DNA from: Candidatus Cryptobacteroides onthequi
GTDB taxonomy: Bacteria; Bacteroidota; Bacteroidia; Bacteroidales; UBA932
Direction of reading: 5' to 3'
NCBI GenBank assembly: GCA_018066125.1
Contig: JAGHSA010000007.1
Span: 27,308 to 91,307, forward strand
DNA: 64,000 nucleotides
A program made the position numbers and the translations under genes. This document shows, piece after piece, positions 8,656 to 19,100 of this stretch. The notes under the pieces were generated by a model. The model was not told where the DNA came from. It was given only the letters and a program-made list of their open reading frames with translations, and did not search any database. Numbering within the stretch: the stretch's first letter is position 1; each line of letters starts with the position of its first letter.

Positions 8656-11597
8656 TTCTGATAATATGCTTCAGCAGGTATTTCCTCGAGATTGCCGTTC
8701 TTCTCCCAATAAACCTTGAGAACCTGGCCTTCGTAGCTTTCCAGATACTTGAGCGTGAACGGATGTATACCGGCCTCAAGAGGCACGAAGCCTCTCATCA
8801 TGGTCTCGGAATGGGTGCCGTCATTGTCCACCACATCCTTTCCGTCGATCTGGAGCACAGCTCCATCATCGCAATACAGTCCGAAATTCCATACCCTGGT
8901 CTCCGGGATGTCGATGTATCCGGTGTAGATGAAACCGTAATAATCCTCCTGCTCTGCCGGATCGAGGGATGGCTTGTCAAGTTTGCCTTCCTTCACGTAT
9001 GCACCGAGTCTCAGGATGTCATCTGTGCATTTGAAATCACCGGTGTAGTACTTATAGTGCACTCCGTGAGTGGTAAATGATCCTGCAGTCGGAGGAATCA
9101 TATGGCACTTCTGGACAGTGGTCTTGAATTCGATGCTCTCATTCTCACCCCTGAAGGCCTTTGCACGTATGGTCGTCGTCTCATCGAAGGTAAGTGGAGC
9201 TGAATAGAGAGGAGAGACGCATGTCGGCTCGCTGCCATCCAGGGTATAATGGATCTCGGCGCCCTCGGTGAGAGTTCCGAGTGTCATGGTCAGTTTTTCC
9301 ATGAAGAGGTCGATACGACCGCCCTCTATGGTGTAATAAACAGGAGAGACGAGCTGACTGTCCCCTGTCATGGAGTATGGACGTGCGCTCTCAGAGGTCC
9401 ACAGATTCATGTTCGGCTTTGAACCGAGTGTGAAATGGAGCTCGCCGCCCTGGAGGAGTTCCTCATAGGTGATGAACGCCCTGTCAATGACCTTGCCGTT
9501 GAATTCTACGCTCTGGATATAGCCATTGCGTGCAGGATTGTCTGCAGTGATGGTAAGTTCCTTGCCGTTCGGAAGGGTCATAGACACCTTGTCGAATATC
9601 GGAGATGTGAATGTGTACTCAAGGGAGCCAGGGCACACTTCATAGAGACCGATTGCCGACATGATGTACCATGCGGACATCTGGCCGCAATCCTCGTTGC
9701 CGGAGATACCTTCCGGAGTATCGTCATACATCTCGTCGAGCATGCGACGGGTAAGCTCCTGTGTCTTCCACGGCTGTCCGAGCCAGTTGTAGATATATGT
9801 GATGTGGTGGCTAGGCTCGTTGCCATGCACATACTGGCCGACGAAACCGGTCATGTCGCTTGAGCCGCCTGCAACCTCAGAAGAAGCGCTGAACAGGCCG
9901 TCGAGAGCCTCGATGAGCTTATCCTCACCTCCGAGGAGCTGGCCGAGTCCCTTGAAATCCTGAGGTGTGAAGAATCTGTACTGCCATGCGTTGGCCTCCG
10001 TGTACTCGCGGCTGGTCTCGAACGGATTGAACGGATCGACCATGCTGCCGTCCAGGTTGCGGCCGCGCAGGAAGCCTGTGCTGCCGTCGAAATTGTTTAT
10101 GAAATTATGGGCACGCCCATAGTATCTTTCTGCGATATCGGTCCTGCCTGCCGCCTCGGCGAACCTGGCGATGCACCAGTCGTCATATGCGTATTCAAGT
10201 GCTGCAGAGACGTTCTCGCGCAGCTTGTTGGCAGGGATATAGCCAAGCTTCGTGTAGTAAGACGAACCCTTGGCATTGATGTCTGATGACACTGTCATGG
10301 CCTCGAGGGCGAGATCCGTGTCAAGCTCGGGAACGAGTCCCTTGAAATATGCATCCACGATGAAAGGGATGCTGTGATAGCCGATCATGCACTCGGTCTC
10401 ACCGGATGCAAGCGGCCAGAGCGGGAGGATACCGTCTGCCTTGTACATGTCCAGGCAGCTGAATACGATGTCATGGAGCTGGTTCGGATAGATGAGTGAC
10501 GAGAGCGGCAGCCATGCGCGGAAAATGTCCCACAATGAGAGGGTCGAGTATGACTTGCCGAATGTGCACTTGGCAATCTCGTCGTTGTTGCGGCGGAAGA
10601 AGCCGTCGCAGTCTGATGTGACATTCGGCACCACCGCGGTATGGTAAAGCGCCGTATAGAATACTCTCTTCTGCTTCTCGGTACCGCCTTCGATGCGGAC
10701 TCTGCCGGCGAGATCGCTCCACATCTCCCTGGCATCGCTGCGTACACTGTCAAAGTCGAAGCCGTATGCAGCACCTTCGGATTCGAGGTTGTTTCTTGCA
10801 CCTTCATAGGAGACAGCAGAGATTCCCACCTTGGCGATGACCGGCTCCTTGCCGTCTGCGAATGTCAGGATGGCCTGCCTGCTCTTGCTGGCGAACTCCT
10901 CGGAGCTGCCTATGAACTTGTGGTCATCCACATAACGGACGGACTCGAACGGCTTTGAGAACTTTGCGACGAAATAGATGTGCTGGCCGGGAGTCCATCC
11001 GTCAGTCAGCCTCATGCCGACGATCTCGTCCGGTGCGGTCTGACGTATCTCCACTTCGCGTACGAAGTCACCGGACACGCTGATCACATGCGCCATATCC
11101 ACAACGATGTAGTGAGGCATGCCTTCGCTGAAGGTATAACGGTGCCAGCCGGTGTGAGTGGTGGCGGTAAGCTCGGCCTTGAGCTTCTCGTCCTTGAAAT
11201 ATACGGAATAATAGCCCGGAGCCGCCACTTCATCCTCGTGGCTGAACTTCAGGTGCTCATAGATATCGCCTTCGAGGCTGAGATCCACATCATGGCTGGT
11301 CGGATGGAAGAGAATGTCTCCCAGATCCGCACATCCCGTACCGCTGAGATGCGTGTGCGAGAAACCTATGATGGCATCTCTGTCATAGTGATATCCAGAG
11401 CATGCATCCCACGCTTCACGGTGATTGTCAGGGCTGAGCTGCACTGCTCCGAAAGGAGTGGTGGCACCGGGATAGGTATGCCCATGGAAACCTGTTCCGA
11501 TGAACGGATCAATATAATCGACAGGGTTCTGAGCTGCAGGTCTGCATGAGACTGCAAGCGCGGCTATGACTGCCGGAAGTATCAGGATGTGTTTCAT
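8652..11597 (-). CDS. GH92 alpha-mannosidase with chitobiase-type and PA14 modules
   Basis: This 981-residue lipoprotein (Cys in VSCRPAA) has a complete GH92 catalytic region (about 25-740). The opening DPFIGTGFHGHTYPGATTPF, the EYTEANAWQYRFF block holding the general acid, GNEPSHHITYIYNWLGQPWK and GNEDCGQMSAWY are all intact. GH92 members known to date are calcium-dependent inverting exo-alpha-mannosidases, including enzymes that act on alpha-1,2, -1,3, -1,4 and mannose-phosphate linkages. A chitobiase C-terminal-type module (AEIHYTLDGSEPT near 779) and a PA14 domain (about 850-981) follow and probably bind glycan. It lies 14 bases after the ROK kinase gene and overlaps the GH92 fusion gene by 4 bases. 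Linkage specificity cannot be told from sequence alone. Confidence 0.92.
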   Translation of the reverse strand: MKHILILPAVIAALAVSCRPAAQNPVDYIDPFIGTGFHGHTYPGATTPFGAVQLSPDNHREAWDACSGYHYDRDAIIGFSHTHLSGTGCADLGDILFHPTSHDVDLSLEGDIYEHLKFSHEDEVAAPGYYSVYFKDEKLKAELTATTHTGWHRYTFSEGMPHYIVVDMAHVISVSGDFVREVEIRQTAPDEIVGMRLTDGWTPGQHIYFVAKFSKPFESVRYVDDHKFIGSSEEFASKSRQAILTFADGKEPVIAKVGISAVSYEGARNNLESEGAAYGFDFDSVRSDAREMWSDLAGRVRIEGGTEKQKRVFYTALYHTAVVPNVTSDCDGFFRRNNDEIAKCTFGKSYSTLSLWDIFRAWLPLSSLIYPNQLHDIVFSCLDMYKADGILPLWPLASGETECMIGYHSIPFIVDAYFKGLVPELDTDLALEAMTVSSDINAKGSSYYTKLGYIPANKLRENVSAALEYAYDDWCIARFAEAAGRTDIAERYYGRAHNFINNFDGSTGFLRGRNLDGSMVDPFNPFETSREYTEANAWQYRFFTPQDFKGLGQLLGGEDKLIEALDGLFSASSEVAGGSSDMTGFVGQYVHGNEPSHHITYIYNWLGQPWKTQELTRRMLDEMYDDTPEGISGNEDCGQMSAWYIMSAIGLYEVCPGSLEYTFTSPIFDKVSMTLPNGKELTITADNPARNGYIQSVEFNGKVIDRAFITYEELLQGGELHFTLGSKPNMNLWTSESARPYSMTGDSQLVSPVYYTIEGGRIDLFMEKLTMTLGTLTEGAEIHYTLDGSEPTCVSPLYSAPLTFDETTTIRAKAFRGENESIEFKTTVQKCHMIPPTAGSFTTHGVHYKYYTGDFKCTDDILRLGAYVKEGKLDKPSLDPAEQEDYYGFIYTGYIDIPETRVWNFGLYCDDGAVLQIDGKDVVDNDGTHSETMMRGFVPLEAGIHPFTLKYLESYEGQVLKVYWEKNGNLEEIPAEAYYQK

Positions 11598-11611
11598 TTG
11601 GAATAGATAGA

Positions 11612-12427
11612 TCAGAATACTGTGCCTGTAAGGATGATGTCAGGAGCATCCATCGCATGGATTTCGATGCTCTCAAGGACCTTCTTGTACGGGAAAACCT
11701 GAAGTCTCTCCCTCATCGACGGCTCGAAATACGGGTACGCCTCAGAGAGGCTTCCACCGAGGAAAATGGCCTGAGGGCTGTATGCCAGCATCACCACCAT
11801 CAGAAGGTCGGCGACATTGGAGCCGAACTCTTTCCACAGTGCGAGCGCCTCAGGATCACCGGCAGCCGCTGCACGTGAGACCTCCCTTCCGGACAGGCCC
11901 TTATCCCTGAAGAAACGGCTGCTGCAGTAATATTCATAATTGCGGTCTCTGTACTGGATCTCACCGATCTCTCCGGCGCAGCTGTTCTGGCCGAGATAAA
12001 GCTGACCGTTGATGATGATTCCGGACCCCACTCCTGTGCCGAGTGTGAGGCATACGAGATCGTCATATTTTCTTCCGGCCTCAGAAGACTTGACGCCGAG
12101 TGCATAGCAGTTGCAATCGTTCCTGACGGATACAGGGAGCCCGAATCTTCTCTCCAGTGAGCCCTTTACATCCACTACATCCCACGATGGGATGTTGACA
12201 CAATCATGGACGAATCCACGCTCATCGACAATTGCAGGAACGCCGACGCCGATGGCATCGACTTCATCAGTGAGAAGACTTTCGATCATATCAGCGATGA
12301 AGTCAAGCACAGCCTGTTTACCTTCCTTATTGGGACAAGGAGCCTTGACCGACTTGAGGACCTCTCCTTCTGCATTAATGAGACCGGCCCTGATCTTGGT
12401 ACCTCCTATGTCTACACCTATTTTCAT
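11612..12427 (-). CDS. ROK-family sugar kinase lacking the usual zinc site
   Basis: This 271-residue cytoplasmic protein starts with the ATP-binding motif GVDIGGTKIRAG and has a catalytic Asp in RNDCNC (about residue 104) and the LGTGVGSGIIINGQ phosphate loop. ROK proteins phosphorylate hexoses such as glucose, mannose, fructose or N-acetylmannosamine. The family zinc motif is normally a His in GEIGH followed by CxCGxxGCxE; here GEIGEIQYRDRNYEYYC lacks the His and most Cys ligands, so the sugar site must be built differently. No DNA-binding helix-turn-helix precedes the kinase domain, so this is not a ROK repressor. It is the first gene of the GH92 operon, which points to mannose or another hexose released by those enzymes as substrate. 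The assignment to a specific sugar is inference. Confidence 0.85.
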   Translation of the reverse strand: MKIGVDIGGTKIRAGLINAEGEVLKSVKAPCPNKEGKQAVLDFIADMIESLLTDEVDAIGVGVPAIVDERGFVHDCVNIPSWDVVDVKGSLERRFGLPVSVRNDCNCYALGVKSSEAGRKYDDLVCLTLGTGVGSGIIINGQLYLGQNSCAGEIGEIQYRDRNYEYYCSSRFFRDKGLSGREVSRAAAAGDPEALALWKEFGSNVADLLMVVMLAYSPQAIFLGGSLSEAYPYFEPSMRERLQVFPYKKVLESIEIHAMDAPDIILTGTVF

Positions 12428-12491
12428 GACAGATTTTGGCTATTAGTAATTAATTCCCAATAATAGTTATTGTTACGCAGAAAACACTTGC

Positions 12492-12523
12492 GATTTGCGT
12501 TATTTTGGGGGCAAAAGGCGAAT
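12492..12523 (-). promoter_or_regulatory. tandem 21-bp direct-repeat operator (site A)
   Basis: Half-sites ATTTGCGTTATT (core 12497) and AAAAGGCGAATTC (core 12518) are 21 bases apart and lie 70 and 91 bases before the ROK kinase start. A 30-base stretch at 12491-12520 agrees with site B (22202-22231) at 25 of 30 positions. This site lets the GH92 operon be controlled separately from the upstream SusCD operon, which ends at the terminator just beyond it. Confidence 0.65.
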
Positions 12524-12547
12524 TCAGACAAACAAATAGCTAAAAAC

Positions 12548-12578
12548 AATAAAGGGCGGTTGATCACCGCCCTTTATT
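12548..12578 (-). terminator. Rho-independent terminator of the SusC-SusD-beta-helix operon
   Basis: A perfect 13-base-pair stem (AATAAAGGGCGGT paired with ACCGCCCTTTATT) has a 5-base loop. On the minus strand it is followed by GTTTTTAG. It begins 16 bases past the stop codon of the beta-helix gene at 12594 and ends this operon before the ROK operon promoter. Confidence 0.9.
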
Positions 12579-12593
12579 CTTAAATATCAAGGC

Positions 12594-14321
12594 TTACTGT
12601 GCCTGGTAGCATCCGAGGTCAACCTTTCCGTTGGTGATACGTGGGTTGCCTGCGAGATCGACTTTGTACTTCTCGAGGAGACCCTTTACATCACAAGTGA
12701 ATGGGCCAAAGCCTGCGTTACTACTCTTGTAGGTGATGCTGGAGAGTGTTCCTGCACCAAGAGCAGCGCCCTGAGGCTTATAATCCGAATTAAGTACGGA
12801 TGACAGGTCGAAACCGAGGGCAACATTGATCTCACCCTGGACTGTAGCATTGCCTTTATCCTTTATATTACCCTCAATAAGGTTGTTTGCAAGAGTACCG
12901 TGACTGCCGCCCATGCTGAGGAAGTTGTCCTGACGCTCGTATTCTGGAGCCTCCATTTCCTTTGTACATGGTGAAGTGTAGTTTGCAACCATGATATTGT
13001 TAGCAAACAGAGATGCAACGCCACCACGGAGATTCATGCCAGGATATGGTCCACCATATTCAGCCCAGTTCTTGTTTCCAACCACTGTATTGTTGACAAA
13101 GGTAAGGATTGTATGGTTGTAGCAGATGAATGCTGAGCAGTAGCCGTCCTTCTTGGTAGATACATTGTCAATGACGAGACAGTTGACAACAGTAGCCCAT
13201 ACAGGCTCATCGTCTGACTTACCATCACCGAAACCGAATGCAGCTCCATGTGCATTAGCCTTGTTGTTGGCAACAATACAGTTGACAACAGTAAGATCTG
13301 AAGAGTAATTCTCCTCATTGGTACCGATCGCACCCTTCTCAGAGCTGTTGTCATGAACATAGCAGTTGCTTACTGTGACAGGGCCACCTACACAGTGTAT
13401 AGCTGTACCATGGTTACCATCGCAGTTGATGATCTCGCAGTAAGAGATCTTGGCAGAGCCCTTCATGTCGGAGCCGTCGCCATTTGCACACCAGAAGCCA
13501 TAGCTGCCGGCACCGTCGATGACGGTGAGGTTGTCCATGCTCTGCTTGCTGAAGTCAGCGTTCCAACCACCGGAAACGGTCTTGTTGACATTGCCGTCAC
13601 CCATCTTGAAGCCACCCTTAGGAGCAGTGAATGTGACACCACCCTGAACCATGATGTTAGAGAAAGGCTTTGCACCGTCGATAGCTGCCTGGAGGTCTTC
13701 ACCTGCGCGTACGAGTACCGGAGGGAGAAGAGCGAGCATGCCGCTGAATATCTTGCGGCCCTCTGTACACTGAACATAAGTCCAGATATAGTAGTCAGTT
13801 CCTTCCTTGAGGCCTGTTACCTTTCCGACAAGTCTTCCTTCTGTAGGGTTACCTGTCTGAGGTACCAATGTGGCATTTGCGAGGTCTGAAGTTGTGCTGT
13901 ATGCGATACCCCATGATGCATAGTCATCAGTAAACTTCGATGTAGCAGCACATTCGATCTCTGCAGAACCTCCTGTCTGACTCGCAAGCTCAGCCTCGAC
14001 GGTAGCATCAAGGTCATGAGCCTTCTGGTTGACAGCACAGATGTTCTTGTCACCTGCGATCTTGAATTCCGCACGGCGGATGAGTCCTGAAGTATTGCGT
14101 CTCACGGTGAAGGTAGCGGTGTTGCCGCTCTGGCTCACTGAGATCCAGTCATACTCCTCTGAAGGAGTGAGAGTACCAGGTACCTCCATGGTGAAAGAGC
14201 CTGGAGTGTACTCTATGATGGTCCTGTAAGGATTCTGCTCCATAGGTTCAGCCAGATTGCCTTTGGTGCAGGCTGAGAACATGAGAGCTGTTCCTAATAT
14301 TGCGAATAAAATCTTTTTCAT
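12594..14321 (-). CDS. surface lipoprotein with right-handed beta-helix, probable glycan-binding protein
   Basis: This 575-residue lipoprotein (Cys in FSACTKG) directly follows susD, the usual place of surface glycan-binding proteins in Bacteroidota PULs. After the signal, residues about 30-120 form a BACON/Ig-like beta domain (TVRRNTSGLIRRAEFKI), then a fibronectin III-like stretch (about 125-205, ending GLKEGTDYYIWTYVQC). From about residue 215 a parallel beta-helix is suggested by repeated short strands rich in N and V (AEIINCD..., VVNCIVANNKAN, VVNCLVIDN, VNNTVVGN). No catalytic lyase residues were recognised, so a binding role is more likely than an enzymatic one. It resembles DUF5123-type proteins by architecture, but this was not searched. 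It ends the SusCD operon. Confidence 0.7.
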   Translation of the reverse strand: MKKILFAILGTALMFSACTKGNLAEPMEQNPYRTIIEYTPGSFTMEVPGTLTPSEEYDWISVSQSGNTATFTVRRNTSGLIRRAEFKIAGDKNICAVNQKAHDLDATVEAELASQTGGSAEIECAATSKFTDDYASWGIAYSTTSDLANATLVPQTGNPTEGRLVGKVTGLKEGTDYYIWTYVQCTEGRKIFSGMLALLPPVLVRAGEDLQAAIDGAKPFSNIMVQGGVTFTAPKGGFKMGDGNVNKTVSGGWNADFSKQSMDNLTVIDGAGSYGFWCANGDGSDMKGSAKISYCEIINCDGNHGTAIHCVGGPVTVSNCYVHDNSSEKGAIGTNEENYSSDLTVVNCIVANNKANAHGAAFGFGDGKSDDEPVWATVVNCLVIDNVSTKKDGYCSAFICYNHTILTFVNNTVVGNKNWAEYGGPYPGMNLRGGVASLFANNIMVANYTSPCTKEMEAPEYERQDNFLSMGGSHGTLANNLIEGNIKDKGNATVQGEINVALGFDLSSVLNSDYKPQGAALGAGTLSSITYKSSNAGFGPFTCDVKGLLEKYKVDLAGNPRITNGKVDLGCYQAQ

Positions 14322-14336
14322 TGCTTCGGTTTTTTA

Positions 14337-16181
14337 TTAATTGTAACCCTTGTTCTGCTTGAGTGCGCCGTTGGCCTTGCCGAGGTCCTCAGAATTATAT
14401 GGGAACACAATCTTATAGTCCTCCCACTTAGGCTCAGGAATCTGATAGTCCTCGTAAGGGCCCACGGTGAAATCAGTGTTAGGAACATACTTGCCGCCTA
14501 CGTACTTACCTGCAAATGAGCGGTTCTCATAGTGGCGCGCATTTGGATGGGTATTGAGCTCAGCAAGAGCGAGAGCCTTGATCTCAGGATCACCGCTGAC
14601 AGCCCAGCGCTTGCAGTCAAATGCATGTCCGCTGTACTCGAATGCGAGCTCGACACGGCGCTCGTGATAGAGGTCTGTCCAGGTAGCATTGCCAGAGAGA
14701 GGCTTCACGTTTGCACGTGCACGGATGGTGTTGATGTCGTTGGCTGCTGCAGAAGCGTTTCCGGTAGCGAGATAAGCCTCGGCACGGAGAAGGATACAGT
14801 CAGCAAAACGCATGATAGGGAAATTGAGTCGGCTGACAGGCCAGTTGCTGTTGTCACCTACATAACCGAGAGTTACAGCATCCGCGGTGACTTTCCAGAT
14901 CTTGCTGTTCATCTGATCGTCGGTTGCAGGAGTACCGTCTGGGAGATAGCACCACTTGGTATTCTCATCGAATTTCAGCTGTACCTCCTTGCCGTCAATA
15001 GTCAGATAATAGTATCCCTCTCCGTGAAGGAATGGCTCAACATACTTGGTGAGGATGAAACCAGCCTCGACGTCACGGTTCGAGTAGAAACGGAAGTCAG
15101 GCTGACCCCAGATAGTGAGAACGTCACCATACTCACGGAGAGAATTCGTGAGACGGATGTTGCCAAGTGCAGGATCGACGAGGTTAGCATTGTCCTTGCT
15201 CATTTCCTCATAGATTTCAAGAGAAGGTTTGAACTGTCCCCAGCAGTTGAAGAGACCATAGAGGGAGTTGTCAAGGCTGACACCACCGAACTCGATACCA
15301 CCGTATACACCTTTAGGACCGCCTTCTGAAGGGATAGCCCAGACATACTCAGTGTTGCGCCACTTGCTGTAATCAGATGTGAAGTTGTCTGTGAAAGCCA
15401 CGCCGGAGATGCTGCGGCCATACTGAGACTCCATCTTGTTGACCTCAGTGATGACATTTGCGTACTGGCTCTTGTCCCAGCATGCCCAGTATGTATAAAC
15501 CTTGGCCTTATAGCCTGCGCAGGCTGCCTTGTGTGCACGGCCGAAATCGGAGTCCGCATAATCTTCGCATCTTGAGACGAGCTGTTCTGCGGCATCGAAG
15601 TCCTCGATGATCATCCTGTAGTCATCGATGACACTTGCATTCTGTGTAGGAATCTCGTTGTTGTAACCGCCCTCGAAATCTTCCCACTTCACGAAAGGAA
15701 CACCCTGCTCTGCAGTACCGTAACGGTATGCAAGATAGAAGTGAGCGAGTGCACGGCAGAAATAAGCCTCACCGAGTGATCTGGACTCGATAGCAGTAAG
15801 AGCCCTGGATTCCTGAACCTTAAGGAGTGAAGATACAGTCCAGTTTGACTTTGCGATGATTTTGACTATCTCGTTCCAAACAGATACAAGGATAGAAGGT
15901 GAGGTGGTCATAGACATGGTAGCAAGTTCAGGGAATGATCTGGTACGGCCCCACACCATATCGTTTGCGACCGCCTCTTCCCACATGATCTCACGACCAA
16001 GGAAGCTTTCTTCAAGGAACCTAGCATAGCATGCATCGACAGCATCGATAGCCTGCTTGTCGGAAGTGAAGTAACTATCGGTAGAATAAGAGCCCTCTGA
16101 CTTTGGCTGAAGGAAATCTGAACATGAATTCAGAGAAACAACAGCAAGTACGACAAGTGCTGATGATATAATCTTTTTCAT
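14337..16181 (-). CDS. SusD/RagB-family outer-membrane lipoprotein
   Basis: This 614-residue lipoprotein has an SCSDFLQPKSEG N-terminus typical of SusD proteins. It shows the family TPR helices (AYFCRALAHFYLAYRYGTAEQGVPFV) and the C-terminal block with LNFPIMRFADCILLRAEAYL, an ADINTIRARA-type helix and a LYHERRVELAFEYSGHAFDCKRW segment. SusD proteins form a lid on the SusC transporter and bind oligosaccharides at the cell surface. It lies 15 bases after its susC partner. The recognised sugar cannot be predicted, but the regulon suggests an alpha-mannose-containing ligand. Confidence 0.95.
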   Translation of the reverse strand: MKKIISSALVVLAVVSLNSCSDFLQPKSEGSYSTDSYFTSDKQAIDAVDACYARFLEESFLGREIMWEEAVANDMVWGRTRSFPELATMSMTTSPSILVSVWNEIVKIIAKSNWTVSSLLKVQESRALTAIESRSLGEAYFCRALAHFYLAYRYGTAEQGVPFVKWEDFEGGYNNEIPTQNASVIDDYRMIIEDFDAAEQLVSRCEDYADSDFGRAHKAACAGYKAKVYTYWACWDKSQYANVITEVNKMESQYGRSISGVAFTDNFTSDYSKWRNTEYVWAIPSEGGPKGVYGGIEFGGVSLDNSLYGLFNCWGQFKPSLEIYEEMSKDNANLVDPALGNIRLTNSLREYGDVLTIWGQPDFRFYSNRDVEAGFILTKYVEPFLHGEGYYYLTIDGKEVQLKFDENTKWCYLPDGTPATDDQMNSKIWKVTADAVTLGYVGDNSNWPVSRLNFPIMRFADCILLRAEAYLATGNASAAANDINTIRARANVKPLSGNATWTDLYHERRVELAFEYSGHAFDCKRWAVSGDPEIKALALAELNTHPNARHYENRSFAGKYVGGKYVPNTDFTVGPYEDYQIPEPKWEDYKIVFPYNSEDLGKANGALKQNKGYN

Positions 16182-16196
16182 ATTTCTTCTTCTTTA

Positions 16197-19100
16197 CTAG
16201 TAAGTGATCTTGACACCGCATGAGATGGTCCTGTTGACTGGGTACTTGAGTGAATCGTAACCGCCGCACTCAGGATCCATTCCGGAATATCTGGTAAGTG
16301 TGAAGAGATTTTCTCCTGTAGCATAGAGTGAGAGCCTTGAGCCGCGTGAGTCAAAGTGTGCACTCTTCTGGAGGAGTTTGGTGAAATCATAAGAGAGAGT
16401 GAGGGATTTCAGACGGAGGTATGAACCATCCTCAAGGAAGTAGGTAGATGGGCGTGTGAAGTTTCCGTTTGCATCGAGACGTGAGAGACGAGGGACGGTA
16501 GCGTCAGTGGTCTTGAGCCAACCCCATGCATTCTTGATGGCCTCGGCACGCGAGAAGTTACCCTCTGTATCGCTGTAAACCATAGTCTGGCCTGGATAGT
16601 AAACCTGTGCGTCTGCAACGCCCTGGAGCATGAAGTCGACAGAGAAATCCTTGTATGAGAATCCACCACTGAGTGCGAAGGTGATGTTAGGTGTAGCAGC
16701 GCCTACGAACTGACGGTCAGAGTCATCGATCTTGCCGTCACCGTTGGCATCCTCAAACTTGAGGTCACCAGGCTGAGCTGCAGGCTGGATGAGCTTGCCG
16801 TCCTTCTGGTGGTCATAGATATCCTCCCAGCTCTGGAACATGCCGAGGCACTTGATGAGGTAGAACTCATTGAGAGGGCCGCCGACATGTGAACGGTAGC
16901 AGTAAGGGATGTTACGGAATGATCCGCCACCTACCCATTCTGCCCATGTGCCGTCAGCATTCATGATACCGGTAGAAATGATCTCATTGTGGTTGCGTGA
17001 GAAGTTGCCTCTGAAATAGTAGCTGAAATCCTTGCCGATCCTGTCGCTCCACCCGAGCTCGAGCTCGATACCGCGGTTTGCAACTTCACCCTGATTTACC
17101 TTTGGAGCACTGAGGCCGATGTAGCTTGGCCACTCTGTAGTCTGACCCTGGATGAGGTTGAATGTACGCTTCTGATAATAATCGATACCGAAGCTGAGAC
17201 GGTTGTTGAACATTGCACCGTCAACACCGATATTCCACTGCTCGCAAGTCTCCCAGGTGAGAGTTTTGTTGAGAGCGGTTCCATAGTAAATCTGAGTGCC
17301 CCAAGTTCCTGCATTCTCAACACCGTACTGAGGGCGCTCATTGACATTGTTATCTACATTGAGATTGCTTGCTGAATAGTTCCTGCCGATAGAATTGATG
17401 TTACCTACGCGGCCCCATGATCCACGGATCTTAAGGAGATCGAATGTGCCGCGGAGAGGCTCGAAGAACTTCTCGTTGGAAATCTTCCATGCACCTGTGA
17501 ATGCAGGGAAATCACCATGGTTGTGATCATAAGGAAGACGGCCTGCATAGTCACGGCGCCATGATCCTGTGAGGAAGTACTTGTCGTTGTATGAGTAAGC
17601 GAGACGTGCCACGAGTGCGAGGTTTGAATCACTTCCGTTAAAAGAGTCTGAAGGTGTAGCTATATTGGCGTACTTGATGTACTGAAGAGCAACACTTTCA
17701 TCTTCAAAACCGGTACCCTTTATGTTGACACTAAGTCCTTTCCATGCATCAGCAGTGGTAGAAGCCATCGCGCTGATGGTGTGCTTGCCGAAGGTCTGGT
17801 CATAGCTGAGAGTATTCTCTGTCTTCCACTGGGTAGAGTATGATGCACCTTCGTCGAGCGATGAAGCTACAGAAGAAGAAGTCTCCTGACGACCTGTGAT
17901 TTCGTAACGGTAGTAGTGGAAATTCTTGTAGATGTTGTGGTTAAGCCAGTAAGAATAGCGGCTGGTGAACCTGAGACCAGGAACGATGTCATGAATCTGG
18001 AGAGAGGTATGAGTCTGGAAATTGTTGTCTGAATTCCACCGACTGTCACCGAGAAGCTGACGGAGAGGGTTGTAGCAGTCACCGAGGAGACCGGTCTCAG
18101 ACTGCCACTTCTCTGGGAGCCAGCTTGAGAACTCACCGTTTTCACCCCATTTCGGAGCGAAAGATGGAGAGAAGAGTGCAACGATGAGGGAACCTGAACT
18201 CTCACTGCTGGTGTTGGTTCCGCGTGAACGGCCATGTGACCAGTTCAGGTTCTCGGTGATCTTGATGTACTTGTTGATATCGAAGTCGCCCTTGTAGTTG
18301 AGGTTGACACCTTTACTGAATGTATTGAGGAGAGTACCTTCCTTATCATTGTAAGAGAAGGATATTCGGTTCTTTGCATAGTCGTTACCGAAAGAGATGG
18401 CTGTATTGTGACGGTTGCTGACTGCAAGACGTGTTATCGCATCGACCCAGTCTGTCCTGTTGGTGGAGATATAGTCGATGAACTCCTGATCGTATCCTGC
18501 GAGGAAGTCACCCTGTCCGGCATTGAGACAAGCCTGACGGCGCATATCGATGAGTTCCTGGGCTGTAAGGCCGTGGATGATGTTGGTAGGAGAAGCGAAG
18601 TTGACCTGTCCGTCATACTCGACCTGTACGCCCTCAGTCCTCTTGGCCTGCTTGGTGGTGACGATAACTACACCGCCGGCTCCTGACTGAGCACCGTAGA
18701 TAGCTGCAGATGCGGCGTCCTTGAGGACTACCATGCTGGCGATCTCGGAAACAGAAGGGATGGCTGCACCTGGCACACCGTCAACGATCCAGAGGACACC
18801 GTCTCCACTAGGAGAACCCTGTCCACGGATGACCATTGAATGTCCGGCAGTAGGGTCACCGTTGTTTTCCTGAACGGTCACACCCGGAATCTGTCCCTGA
18901 AGCATAGCGGTACTTCCTGTAACGGAACGCATGGCTATCTTCTGAGGATCCTTCATGACACCGACAGATGCAGAGAGGTCCTGCTTCTTCTGCGCGATGC
19001 CGTAACCGAGAACGACTACTTCGTCAAGCACGCTTGAGTCTGATTCAAGGGTCACGTTGATAGGCTGGCCGTTGTTCACGACCTCAACATCCTTGAAACC

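Noticed and set aside
14532..15329. 265-residue plus-strand ORF inside the susD region
   Set aside because: Antisense shadow of a convincing SusD protein.
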